Source of the DNA: Patescibacteria group bacterium
GTDB taxonomy: Bacteria > Patescibacteriota > Patescibacteriia > 2-12-FULL-60-25
DNA: 64,000 nt
Direction: 5' to 3'
Assembly: GCA_028688515.1 (NCBI GenBank)
Contig: JAQTXZ010000001.1
Location: 248,001-312,000 of the forward strand
Part shown: piece after piece, positions 49,541 to 56,842 of the stretch
How positions within the stretch are numbered: the first letter of the stretch is position 1
Layout of the letters: each line of letters begins with the position of its first letter
Made by a program: the position numbers and the translations under genes
The notes under the pieces: generated by a model
Told to the model about the DNA's origin: nothing
Databases searched by the model: none
What the model saw: only the letters and a program-made list of their open reading frames with translations

Positions 49541-50200
49541 ATGGATCAAGCAGATAAAACACGTCAGATATTTCTTATTGGTACAATTGCGCTGGGGGTT
49601 TTGATTGTCGCCGGTTTGATATGGGCGATTGCCATGGGACCTGGCGGAGGAGTTGGTCAAGTCGATTCCAATGTTGTTTTTAACGATGATGGAGATCCTG
49701 CGGTCGGTCCGGCTGATGCAAAAGTTACGGTAAGAATTTACAGCGACTTTCAATGTCCGGCTTGTCAGGCTGCGGAGTTGATTCTGAATCAGGTTATGCA
49801 GGATTATGCAGGCAGAGTCAGATTTGTTTGGAACGATTTGCCTCTGACTTCTTTGCATGCCAATGCTTTGCCTGCGGCAATTGCAGCGCGTTGTGCTCAG
49901 GAGCAGAATAAGTTTTGGGAATACGAGTCTGCTTTGTACCGAAATCAGGCGAGCTGGGACAGTCTGGCCGCACCAAGCGAATATTTCATCACTTTGGCCG
50001 ATCAACTGAGTTTGCAAAAAGATTCTTTTGCAACGTGTTTAAGCGGGGATACGCCTCGCATGAAAGTCGCGCAGGATGTGCAGGAAGCGAACGCGATGGG
50101 CTTGGAAGCGACGCCGACTTTTTTCGTAAATCGTCAAAAATACGAGGGCGTATTCGATGTCCAAAAATGGCATCAAATTATTGATGCGGCAATACAGTAA
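49541..50200 (+). CDS. DsbA-like membrane-anchored thioredoxin-fold protein 1
   Basis: 219 residues. An N-terminal membrane helix (IFLIGTIALGVLIVAGLIWAIA-like, residues 10-30) tethers a DsbA-type domain with redox motif CPAC in YSDFQCPACQAAE and the cis-Pro region GLEATPTFFVN. It would oxidise or isomerise disulfides outside the membrane. Together with the next gene it suits the cysteine-rich pilins and surface protein encoded at 27-41 kb. Confidence 0.88.
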   Translation: MDQADKTRQIFLIGTIALGVLIVAGLIWAIAMGPGGGVGQVDSNVVFNDDGDPAVGPADAKVTVRIYSDFQCPACQAAELILNQVMQDYAGRVRFVWNDLPLTSLHANALPAAIAARCAQEQNKFWEYESALYRNQASWDSLAAPSEYFITLADQLSLQKDSFATCLSGDTPRMKVAQDVQEANAMGLEATPTFFVNRQKYEGVFDVQKWHQIIDAAIQ

Positions 50201-50280
50201 TTTGACTGTTGACATCTGCTTGCGTAACCCCGAAAATGTAGCAGCTTATTTAACTTAATCTGTTGATAACTTTTTAGTCA

Positions 50281-50350
50281 TGTAACGCGTAACACATAGC
50301 TTATAACAAGCAGACGATTGTTTGTTATGTGCTCCATGTTGCGTGTTCAA
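50281..50350. repeat. taacgcgtaacacatagc quasi-repeat between the DsbA-like genes
   Basis: gtaacgcgtaacacatagc faces gttatgtgctccatgttgcg. Related gtgtaacgtgtaacg words follow the second gene at 51146. Confidence 0.5.
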
Positions 50351-50360
50351 TATTTATCGT

Positions 50361-51143
50361 ATGGAATCATCCAAAGAATCTTCGAACTTTTGGCAAACAA
50401 ATCCCAAGACTATGTTTGCCATGGGTCTGATCTCCGGCGTTGCCGCGATGTCGGTTATTGCGCTGGTCTTCGTTCTTAACTTTTTGTTCTCAGGTAAAAC
50501 GGCCGGCGCGTTCGGTCTTGTTGCCGGCAACACCCAGCCTGCTCAGCAGGTCGTGCAAGATCCCAACGCGGTTCAGCCGACTGACCCCAATGCTGTTCAG
50601 CCCACTCAGCCTACGAACCCTCCAATGGCGGTGGATGCAAAAACGGATCACATCAAGGGCAATGCCAATGCCAAAGTGACTTTGGTTGAGTACTCTGATT
50701 TTGAATGTCCTTATTGCTTAAAGCAATTTGATACCATGAAGCAGGTCGAGCAGGCCTATCCAAACGATGTGCGCGTCGTGTATCGCCATTTCCCGCTTTC
50801 ATTCCACCCGGAGGCGCAAAAGGCCGCAGAGGCATCGGAATGCGCAGCGGCACAAGGCAAGTTTTGGGAGATGTATGACAAGATCTTCGAGGCTAATCGC
50901 GCACAAAAGATGGGCGTTGATCAATGGAAACAGGATGCGAAAGATCTTGGATTGGATACAGCTAAATTCAACAAATGTCTCGATAACGGCGAGATGGCAT
51001 CAGTTGTCGCCGCCGATCAGGCCGACGGTTCCAATGCAGGCGTAGGCGGCACGCCGTCAACCTTTGTCAACGGTAAAATGCTGGAAGGTGCTCTGCCGTT
51101 TGATTCCTTTAAGCAGGCAATTGACGCGGCATTGAAGGGATAA
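50361..51143 (+). CDS. DsbA-like membrane-anchored thioredoxin-fold protein 2
   Basis: 260 residues. One membrane helix (about 24-46), a Pro/Asn/Gln-rich linker with repeated DPNAVQPT units, then a DsbA domain with CPYC in YSDFECPYCLKQF and cis-Pro segment GVGGTPSTFVNG. The linker would hold the domain away from the membrane. Start at 50361 is set by the Met before the charged stretch MESSKES. Two good terminators follow. Confidence 0.9.
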   Translation: MESSKESSNFWQTNPKTMFAMGLISGVAAMSVIALVFVLNFLFSGKTAGAFGLVAGNTQPAQQVVQDPNAVQPTDPNAVQPTQPTNPPMAVDAKTDHIKGNANAKVTLVEYSDFECPYCLKQFDTMKQVEQAYPNDVRVVYRHFPLSFHPEAQKAAEASECAAAQGKFWEMYDKIFEANRAQKMGVDQWKQDAKDLGLDTAKFNKCLDNGEMASVVAADQADGSNAGVGGTPSTFVNGKMLEGALPFDSFKQAIDAALKG

Positions 51144-51176
51144 TCGTGTAACGTGTAACGTCAAACATAAGACAAC

Positions 51177-51200
51177 AAAAGACCGGGAAACCGGTCTTTT
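51177..51200 (+). terminator. Terminator after the DsbA-like pair
   Basis: AAAAGACCGG, loop GAAA, CCGGTCTTTT. Confidence 0.88.
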
Positions 51201-51209
51201 GATTGATTA

Positions 51210-51237
51210 AACAAAAACGCCGCAAGGCGATTTTGTT
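51210..51237. terminator. Second, symmetric terminator
   Basis: AACAAAAACGCC, loop GCAA, GGCGATTTTGTT; could act on both strands. Confidence 0.75.
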
Positions 51238-51473
51238 ATGGTGTGTCAGCGGGTTAAGTGCCAAATTGGTATGGTGTGTTGAGAGCTTTTTTGAGAATTT
51301 AGAGAAAAGTAATTTTGAGGCAGGTGGGTCGTGGTAGTCAAAGGAGCGTTACGAATTATTAACATTTTTATAGGTTGCGACAAGGGGTCGATTAGATAGC
51401 TTGACAACATGATTCTGATGTAATGTCAAAACTGTTATACTTCTATTAATAACATTTAAACTATCACTATTTT
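51238..51473. other. Intergenic stretch with promoter-like dyad
   Basis: No gene seen. TTGACA (51401) and TGTCAA (51424) form a spaced dyad, and TGTTATACT (51433-51441) is a good extended -10 ahead of the gene at 51474. Confidence 0.5.
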
Positions 51474-51983
51474 ATGGGTTTCTTTGAAAAATTTAAGCCC
51501 GCTCCGAGTGAGAAGAGAGTAGAGAATATGGAGCCAGAGGATGTTGGAAAGATCACGGATCAGAGTCGCCTTGCGAACATCGCGGAAAATGGTCCGGTCC
51601 ATCTCTCACATGTTGCCATAGAAAAGCTTGATGCCAAACGAAATCAAGATCTTCTCCTGCGCATCGCTTTTAATAACGGTCGACTAGTTTATGGCGCTCA
51701 ATCGACAGCGATTAAAAAGCTTCAAGAACTTGACCCAGAAGTATGGCAAGAGGCATATGCTGAATTAGCGCATGACCATGATCTATTTTTGAATGATCGG
51801 ACGCTGGTTCTTCAGGCGCTTGGTAGAGTTGGACGGGAAAAATATCAAAACGTATTCGCGGATGTCGTCGGTGACGTCGAAGGAGGTCGCTTAACAAGCC
51901 GTTCCGTGGCGCTACAGTATTTGGATAAAGAAAAGCCCGCCGCCGTCACAGCGGAGAAGGACCGCACCTGCGTCCCGTCGTAG
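51474..51983 (+). pseudogene. HEAT-like helical repeat protein, 3' end replaced by the GC-rich insert
   Basis: The first 150 or so residues are alpha-helical repeats (DQSRLANIAENGPVHLSHVAIEKL, then DLLLRIAFNNGRLVYGAQ), like HEAT-type scaffolds. Around base 51930-51960 the composition rises abruptly and the last 15-20 codons (KPAAVTAEKDRTCVPS) overlap the antisense recombinase fragment, so the original 3' end is missing. Native function unknown. Confidence 0.6.
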
Positions 51984-52465
51984 GCGGCGAGTGCGACCAG
52001 CTCGTGCACGCGCAATCCGACCTGGGATAGCAGTGCAAGGACAGCGAGCGCGAAGGATCGTCGAATTGAATCTTGAAATTGCGACGCCACCAGGAACAGT
52101 CGCCTCACCTCGAACGCCGTGAGCACCGCCGGATCATGCGGCGGCTCCCGCAGGAACGGAATGCCTTCGGTGGGATTCTCGGTCCACCCCAGTTGCTTGG
52201 TCGCGAACTCGCCGAACGCCCGCAGCGCCGCGAGTTCTTGGTTGCGCGTTGCTGGCGCGCGACGCCCGCCCTCTTTCGTCGGCCGAGCAAGGAAAGAATC
52301 GACGTCCGAGGTTGTGGGCCGGCCAGTCCGGTACTGCTGGTCAAGGAAGTCGGCGAACGCCGCGAGCGTCGCCGAATACGAAGACGCCGTGCGGGCGGCA
52401 CGGCGGGCGGAAATGTTCTGGTTGAAGGCGTCGATCTGGTGGCGCATGGGCGAGGAAGGTTGCAC
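51957..52465 (-). pseudogene. Tyrosine recombinase, N-terminal half
   Basis: About 165 residues: a core-binding SAM-like domain (SSYSATLAAFADFLDQQ, RNQELAALRAFGEFA) followed by the start of the catalytic domain with the first Arg in GLRVHELVAL. The frame then runs into unrelated sequence, so the His-x-x-Arg and Tyr part is missing. It is an integrase of the XerC/phage type and is inactive as it stands. Confidence 0.75.
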
Positions 52466-52805
52466 GAGACCGGGGTCTGGCGGATGGCCTCGAGTCCGCC
52501 ACCGCTATCGGGCCGAGCGCCGGCCGCTCGGCTGGCCTCGCGGCGACACCCGGCTGGCGTCCGACGCGGGAGCATGTGGGTTGGTGGTTGGTGCGCGCTC
52601 GAGTCGCGTGAAATGAAGGGTGTCCGGCGATCCGTCCCGACGTCAGGACGGATGGTGACTCACACAGCCGTCGAGATCCAAGCCGCTTTCGCCCCGCAGT
52701 TCCGACACGTCGTGGGTGCCGCAAACGGACGCTAGCCGATACGGTTCCGTCGCTCCGTCCCGCAGTGAAACGTCCTGAACCAATTCCTTCGGTCCGTGAA
52801 TGGCT
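52466..52805. other. GC-rich non-coding stretch of 340 bases
   Basis: Upstream region of the recombinase fragment. Long open frames on both strands are composition artefacts; I see no convincing gene, RNA or attachment-site repeat. Confidence 0.5.
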
Positions 52806-53147
52806 TCAACGGTCTATCACCGTGCCGGTGGCGTCCCACCATAGAGGCGTACTCTGGCTCGGCCTTGTGTAGCGCCGGGCGAACGTCACAAGAAAGAAGA
52901 AAAAAAGTGCCACCAACGCAGACGTGTAAGCGGAGGCGTCTACAGCAGCAGCACAAAAAGAAGAGAAGAGGGATAGCACCGAAGCGAGCAGTATCAGAAT
53001 CACACCTGCTCCGAGTAGCCGTACAGCAAGCACAGGAGTTCGGTGCCGCCCGCTCTCGCCTTGGCCGTGATCAACCAAGTCGGACAACAAGACTAGTGCG
53101 CATCCAACGACGTGACTGGACAGGAAGAACGCGTTCAATCTATCCAC
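52806..53147 (-). CDS. Small multi-pass membrane protein of the insert
   Basis: 113 residues, GTG start with GGAGGT three bases upstream. Three hydrophobic segments (AFFLSSHVVGCALVLLSDL, LAVRLLGAGVILILLASVL, SALVALFFFFLVTFA). No family recognised. It follows the isoprenoid-synthase-like gene on the same strand and may belong with it. Confidence 0.5.
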   Translation of the reverse strand: MDRLNAFFLSSHVVGCALVLLSDLVDHGQGESGRHRTPVLAVRLLGAGVILILLASVLSLFSSFCAAAVDASAYTSALVALFFFFLVTFARRYTRPSQSTPLWWDATGTVIDR

Positions 53148-53175
53148 AGCACCTCCGTTCTAGGGTAGATGTGTT

Positions 53176-53886
53176 CTACCCCATAACAGAAGTGCCACTC
53201 TTTGGCGCGAAACCGAGCGAAATAGCCTTTCCGAGTGCCCTCTTGACTACAAGGTACAGCGCGGGTCCGCGCATGTAAAGTCCCCTTGCAGCATCGCTCG
53301 CGAGCAGACAGCGCGCGAACTCGACATGCTCTGGCGCACGCACCGAGGTCAGACAGTTCAGCTCCCCTCGCACGATATCGGAGTCGTAGTCAAGAAGGTC
53401 GTCGATAGTTTGCAGCGCACGCCCGAGATGCCATTCGCTCAAGCCCAGCTCGACACAGGTGTCAAAGCCCAAGACCGTGTGCACGAATCGGATCGTGTCA
53501 GCACCCCGTTCGAGCCCGTCGCACGTCAGGCTGCAGGCCATTTCTTTGTGATAGAGGTCGGCCGCGATAGATAGGGATTGAGGAGGCAGGAACGGTCCTA
53601 GCACGCGGATCATCTGCTCGAGGTTGCGTTCACAGATGCCGCGCCCGTCGGTCAGCAGATCGTAGACAGCGCATGCAACGGCACTGGACGCCACGGGCCA
53701 GATGATCGAATTCGCAATGCCGCACAGGGAAAACGCAAGATAACAAAACGCCAGATTGCGGCTCTTGCGTCTGAGGATTGCACCTTCCCGAGGGGTCGCC
53801 GCTAGTGCGGGGAGCAAGGACGCAGCTAGTCGTTGGGATGAATCGTAGACTGCAATATGGCGACGCAAGTGATCAGTGGACGTCAT
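53176..53886 (-). CDS. Isoprenoid-synthase-like protein
   Basis: About 236 residues, all-helical. VYDLLTDGRG near residue 90 and IDDLLDYDSDIVRGE near residue 175 look like the two Asp-rich, Mg-binding motifs of the isoprenoid synthase fold; neither is canonical DDxxD. It could be a diverged terpene or prenyl-diphosphate synthase-like enzyme acting with the UbiA gene upstream. A GTG at 53892 with GAGGT six bases before it is an alternative start. Function uncertain. Confidence 0.5.
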   Translation of the reverse strand: MTSTDHLRRHIAVYDSSQRLAASLLPALAATPREGAILRRKSRNLAFCYLAFSLCGIANSIIWPVASSAVACAVYDLLTDGRGICERNLEQMIRVLGPFLPPQSLSIAADLYHKEMACSLTCDGLERGADTIRFVHTVLGFDTCVELGLSEWHLGRALQTIDDLLDYDSDIVRGELNCLTSVRAPEHVEFARCLLASDAARGLYMRGPALYLVVKRALGKAISLGFAPKSGTSVMG

Positions 53887-53911
53887 CAACACCAGGATAC
53901 CTCGATGAGTC

Positions 53912-54305
53912 TTAATAAGGGAGATAAGTGGGCAACAGAATACAAAGGGGAACTGCCACGCACGCAAGACGAGACAAGGCGATCGCGGACTCAACGGACG
54001 CGACAGAAGGAACTCGCACTACTCGAATCACCGGCCACACAAAGAGCACAACTGACGCTGCGACCGCCCCGGCGAGCGCCGCGATCGACACCCAAGATAC
54101 TCGAAGTACCCCCAGACACGCTGCAGCTGAGATCAGCCCTCCGACAGCGACGACGAGTGCGATAGTGGCTGCAACACGATCGCCGAATACTACAGGAATC
54201 GTGAACCGACTGCAGACGCAGTCGCCGTGACGATCATTGATGTCGAGGATCACCTCCCTTGCGTACATGTGCAGGACAGCGGTGATGAGCAACAAGCGAT
54301 GCATC
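53912..54305 (-). pseudogene. UbiA-type prenyltransferase, C-terminal half
   Basis: About 130 residues remain: YAREVILDINDRHGD and TIPVVFGD match the second Asp-rich motif and following strand of UbiA membrane prenyltransferases, then three or four hydrophobic helices. The first Asp-rich motif and N-terminal helices are missing because the frame meets the recombinase fragment near 54300. It sits just upstream of the isoprenoid-synthase-like gene. Confidence 0.62.
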
Positions 54306-54590
54306 GTCGAGGCCACGGCGACGTGGGCCATCCACCGAGCCTGCGCTCGCGTGGGATTGCGACGTATCGGCTGGCACGTGCTCCGCCACACGTTCGCCTC
54401 CAGGCTGGTGAGCGAAGGCGTTCCGCTCAACGAAGTCATGCGCCTCATGGGACATTCGTGCATCACGACTACCATGCGCTACGCGCACTTCGCGCCGAGC
54501 AAGTTGCACGAGTCGATTCGCGTGCTGGAAGCGGCCGAGCGCCGAGCACTAGCTGAGAATTTTGGGCAACCCGCGGGCAACGTAGTCTGA
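54306..54590 (+). pseudogene. Tyrosine recombinase, C-terminal half
   Basis: About 95 residues: WHVLRHTFASRLV (catalytic HxLR), LMGHSCITTTMRYAHF (second His and Tyr nucleophile) and a C-terminal tail ending QPAGNVV. The N-terminal domain and first Arg are absent. It faces right, towards tRNA-Ser, the usual position of an integrase beside its attachment site. Confidence 0.78.
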
Positions 54591-54642
54591 AGTGCCCATC
54601 GTTGCCCATGCAGGCATGGAATCTCCAGCGCTCAACCAACGC

Positions 54643-54664
54643 AAAAAACCGCCTTGCGGCGGCC
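54643..54664 (-). terminator. Terminator of tRNA-Ser
   Basis: Minus strand: CCGCC, loop GCAA, GGCGG, TTTTTT, directly after the tRNA 3' end. Confidence 0.82.
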
Positions 54665-54670
54665 CTGCTA

Positions 54671-54758
54671 TGGCGGAGAGGGAGGGATTCGAACCCTCGA
54701 TACCTTGCGGTATGCACGCTTTCCAAGCGTGTGCACTAGGCCTCTATGCGACCTCTCC
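54671..54758 (-). tRNA. tRNA-Ser (anticodon GGA)
   Basis: Minus strand, 88 bases with encoded CCA. Acceptor stem GGAGAGG/CCTCTCC, anticodon stem ACACGC/GCGTGT with loop TTGGAAA (anticodon GGA), a long class II variable arm (CATACCGCAAGGTATC) and a T loop GGTTCGAATCC. Reads UCC and UCU codons. Its 3' end faces the GC-rich insert and recombinase fragment, fitting its use as an integration target. Confidence 0.93.
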
Positions 54759-54768
54759 AACGGGCGAT

Positions 54769-54797
54769 ATATTAGCCCACATTCTTTATTTGATCAA
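54769..54797 (-). promoter_or_regulatory. Promoter of tRNA-Ser
   Basis: Minus strand: -35 TTGATC (54792-54797), 17-base spacer, -10 TAATAT (54769-54774), ten bases before the tRNA. Confidence 0.75.
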
Positions 54798-54822
54798 GTT
54801 CGTAATATCAAAACAAATTATA

Positions 54823-54853
54823 TTAAAAAACACACGCGATCAGTCGTCGCGTG
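54823..54853 (-). terminator. Terminator of the 54887 gene
   Basis: Minus strand: CACGCG, nine-base loop, CGCGTG, then TGTTTTTT. Confidence 0.8.
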
Positions 54854-54886
54854 CTGGAGGAGGGGTGGACATAGCCGAGGCTGGTT

Positions 54887-55264
54887 TCATTTCGGCATGG
54901 GGCGAGGTTTGCCCAGCGGCTCATGATCCCAGTGAGGGAATGTGCCAGAGGGACACAGACCTTGACGCACGCGCTCTTGCTCTTCTGCGTAGTCTTCGTC
55001 CGAGAGGGTTGTCTCGGCGTAGCTGCGATGAGACAAAGGCGGCAGAGCGGTTTGTTCAGGCGGGTCGGGCGGGACAGAACCCCAGTCTCGCAGTTCGCCG
55101 GGCTGCACTTCGCCGCGTTCGGCGGCTTGTTGTGCGGCCTCGTAATCCTCGTCGGACATGGTCGTCTGTCCGTAGGTGCGAGGCTTAGGCGGATCTGGGT
55201 CGATCCTTGCCGCTGGTGAAGGTGTCCAGTCAATCTTCGGAATGAGCGTCTCGTCTCTGGCCAT
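54887..55264 (-). CDS. Hypothetical protein with internal duplication
   Basis: 125 residues, soluble and acidic. Two copies of a roughly 38-residue unit occur: YGQTTMSDEDYEAAQQ ... WGSVPPDPP and YAETTLSDEDYAEEQE ... WDHEPLGKP. An AGGAG site lies eight bases before the ATG. No family recognised. It has the accessory-unit style (own Shine-Dalgarno, promoter and terminator). Confidence 0.62.
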   Translation of the reverse strand: MARDETLIPKIDWTPSPAARIDPDPPKPRTYGQTTMSDEDYEAAQQAAERGEVQPGELRDWGSVPPDPPEQTALPPLSHRSYAETTLSDEDYAEEQERVRQGLCPSGTFPHWDHEPLGKPRPMPK

Positions 55265-55376
55265 CGGAAGTCTCCTCGTTGGTGTCGGCTTCTTCCGTCG
55301 CTTCGCGGTCTCCGTTGTCTGCTACTGTTTCGCGCTTTTGCGGTTCGGATCTCTCTCTCGCCGTACGCGGAGGCAT
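55230..55376 (-). CDS. Possible 48-residue leader protein overlapping the 54887 gene
   Basis: Minus-strand ATG at 55376 to TGA at 55230-55232 in another frame, so its end overlaps the start of the 125-residue gene. The product is highly charged (MPPRTARERSEPQKRE at the start, acidic later). Only a weak AGGG precedes it. It could be a coupled leader ORF or chance. Confidence 0.3.
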   Translation of the reverse strand: MPPRTARERSEPQKRETVADNGDREATEEADTNEETSDGQRRDAHSED

Positions 55377-55441
55377 GCAGTCTGGCCCTGGGAGGTACGC
55401 TAGCATAGGTGCCTACCTTTCTTTGGTTGGCTAGTAATGCG

Positions 55442-55470
55442 ATTGTATAGTTGAACGTAATGTTTTTCAA
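55442..55470 (-). promoter_or_regulatory. Promoter of the 54887 unit
   Basis: Minus strand: -35 TTGAAA (55465-55470), 17-base spacer, -10 TACAAT (55442-55447). It gives a leader of about 170 bases that includes the possible small ORF. Confidence 0.65.
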
Positions 55471-55584
55471 GTCGTTGGATTTGGCGGGTTTTTACTTTAT
55501 AAATTTGCTTGATTTTAGAATTGTGTTTAATATTCCCCTAGCAAAACAACACAACATCGGGTGTTTGATATAAGTAGAACTATT

Positions 55585-56406
55585 ATGAACAAAAAATGGT
55601 TTGAAATATTTAAAAAATATCGAGCGAGGAAATATTTACGGGATTTTAATTTTCAAGAAAATGATTTTGCTAGGAGGGGTTTAGAGTTCTCTAGTGAGCG
55701 TACGGATGCGCAAAAAATGTTAAAGGCTGATTATGATGATGAAGTCGCGATGAAGTCTGAGGAGGTTGATCAATTTGAAGAAGGGTACAAAGAAAATAAA
55801 AAAGCAGAGCGAAGAGCTTTGTTGATTAATTTTGTTGAAGCTGGGGCTCTTGTAGCTACTTTAATAGTAACGACGTTTTTTAACATGAGGACTATTAACG
55901 AGAGTGAGAAAAATTTAACTTTAAATCAACACCAGTATCAAGATTCAGTCAGACCATATTTGACTTTTGTAGAGCCGACAAGCAGCATCCCTGGTATTTT
56001 GAGTTGGGTAGGTGATACTACGTCGACTGTTACATGGAGGGTTGAATTGAAAATTGTAAATGTAGGTAGCTTGCCCGCCCGTTTTGTGGTGGTTAGTCAA
56101 CAGTTTGCACCTTTTGATTTGTCTCAATCTGAAATAAGGAATTTTTATCCTACAAACGGTGTCATTATGCCAAACCAGGAAATGAATCTAGGTTGGTTTA
56201 TAACAATACCTAATCACGTGATTGGAAATGACAGGACTCCAAATATGAAAATTTTTATTGGCTATAGCAAAATAAATGACAGACAGTATGCTGATTATGA
56301 GGAATTCCCGTACGGTACTGTTTTTGAAGGTGAGAGTGTTTATACAGATAAAATAGAGCAAAAGAACGCAAGTTGGATGAGATGGAAAATCAGTAGCGCT
56401 AAGTAA
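55585..56406 (+). CDS. Membrane-anchored hypothetical protein, AT-rich
   Basis: 273 residues. A charged helical N-terminal part (about 1-80) precedes one membrane helix (FVEAGALVATLIVTTFF, residues 88-104) and a C-terminal beta-rich domain (TWRVELKIVNVGSLPARFVVV). The DNA is distinctly more AT-rich than its surroundings, so it was probably acquired from a different source than the GC-rich insert. No family recognised; similar one-helix proteins are often seen in mobile regions. Confidence 0.62.
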   Translation: MNKKWFEIFKKYRARKYLRDFNFQENDFARRGLEFSSERTDAQKMLKADYDDEVAMKSEEVDQFEEGYKENKKAERRALLINFVEAGALVATLIVTTFFNMRTINESEKNLTLNQHQYQDSVRPYLTFVEPTSSIPGILSWVGDTTSTVTWRVELKIVNVGSLPARFVVVSQQFAPFDLSQSEIRNFYPTNGVIMPNQEMNLGWFITIPNHVIGNDRTPNMKIFIGYSKINDRQYADYEEFPYGTVFEGESVYTDKIEQKNASWMRWKISSAK

Positions 56407-56459
56407 CGTTGTATCAAGGCGAATTGTACCTTTATTAAAAAATGAGTTAGAATCGAATA

Positions 56460-56512
56460 AATAATTTTCCGCCATTCTTAAATTCATATTTCTCTATTCT
56501 TAATTCCTGAAG
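56460..56512. repeat. cttaaattcatatttctctattcttaattc quasi-repeat
   Basis: aattctta/aattcata words of the AATTAAGAAT family just before the zinc-ribbon gene. Confidence 0.5.
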
Positions 56513-56514
56513 TT

Positions 56515-56760
56515 ATGATATGCCAATCATGCGCCATGCCTTTGGTTAATGCCGAAGACTTCGGTACAAACACCAACGGTTCGCAGAACAACACGTACTG
56601 TCATTATTGTTTTAAGGACGGTGCTTTTACCTGGCCGCAAGCAACGCTCGAAGAATTTACCGACAAGATGATCGGCATGGCCGACAAGATGGGAATGACC
56701 AGCGATGAGGCGAGCAAGATGGCACGTGAGGTGCTGCCGACTCTTAAGCGTTGGCGATAA
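56515..56760 (+). CDS. Zinc-ribbon domain protein (zf-ribbon_2 type)
   Basis: 81 residues. MICQSCAMPL and TYCHYCFKDGAF give two CxxC pairs of a zinc ribbon, matching the small MxCQSCGMPM...YCxYC family that is annotated as a putative zinc-ribbon domain. The C-terminal half is helical (EEFTDKMIGMADKMGM). Members often accompany methyltransferase or transcription genes, but the function is not established. Confidence 0.82.
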   Translation: MICQSCAMPLVNAEDFGTNTNGSQNNTYCHYCFKDGAFTWPQATLEEFTDKMIGMADKMGMTSDEASKMAREVLPTLKRWR

Positions 56761-56763
56761 CCA

Positions 56764-56825
56764 AATAATCCATATTCCAAATTCAAAATTCTCACCGCCC
56801 CGGCGGGATCCCGCCACATCACATT
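56764..56825. repeat. attccaaattcaaaattc words plus GGCGGGATCCCGCC palindrome
   Basis: A CGGCGGGATCCCGCC hairpin (56802-56816) follows quasi-repeats, just upstream of the flavoprotein ribosome site. Confidence 0.5.
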
Positions 56826-56842
56826 CAAAGGAGGCGGGACAA

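Larger units (their letters stand above)
51930..54620. mobile_element. GC-rich integrated segment with split recombinases
   Basis: Base composition changes from about half GC or less to visibly over 60 percent, then back before the tRNA-Ser. It carries an N-terminal recombinase half facing left, a small membrane protein, an isoprenoid-synthase-like gene, a UbiA fragment and a C-terminal recombinase half facing right. Borders are approximate. The adjacent tRNA-Ser 3' end is a usual integration target, but no duplicated tRNA end was found at the left side. Confidence 0.6.

Noticed and set aside
51930-51970. attR copy of the tRNA-Ser 3' end at the left border of the insert
   Set aside because: I looked for GGTTCGAATCC and CCTCTCCGCCA there and did not find them, so simple tRNA-directed integration with a direct repeat is not shown.
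52073-52735. Long plus-strand open frames in the GC-rich insert
   Set aside because: They are antisense to the recombinase fragment and its upstream DNA; high GC content produces long stop-free frames, and the residues are Arg/Ala/Pro-rich without any motif.
54592-55188. A 198-codon plus-strand frame across tRNA-Ser
   Set aside because: It runs antisense through the tRNA gene, its terminator and the well-supported 54887 gene.
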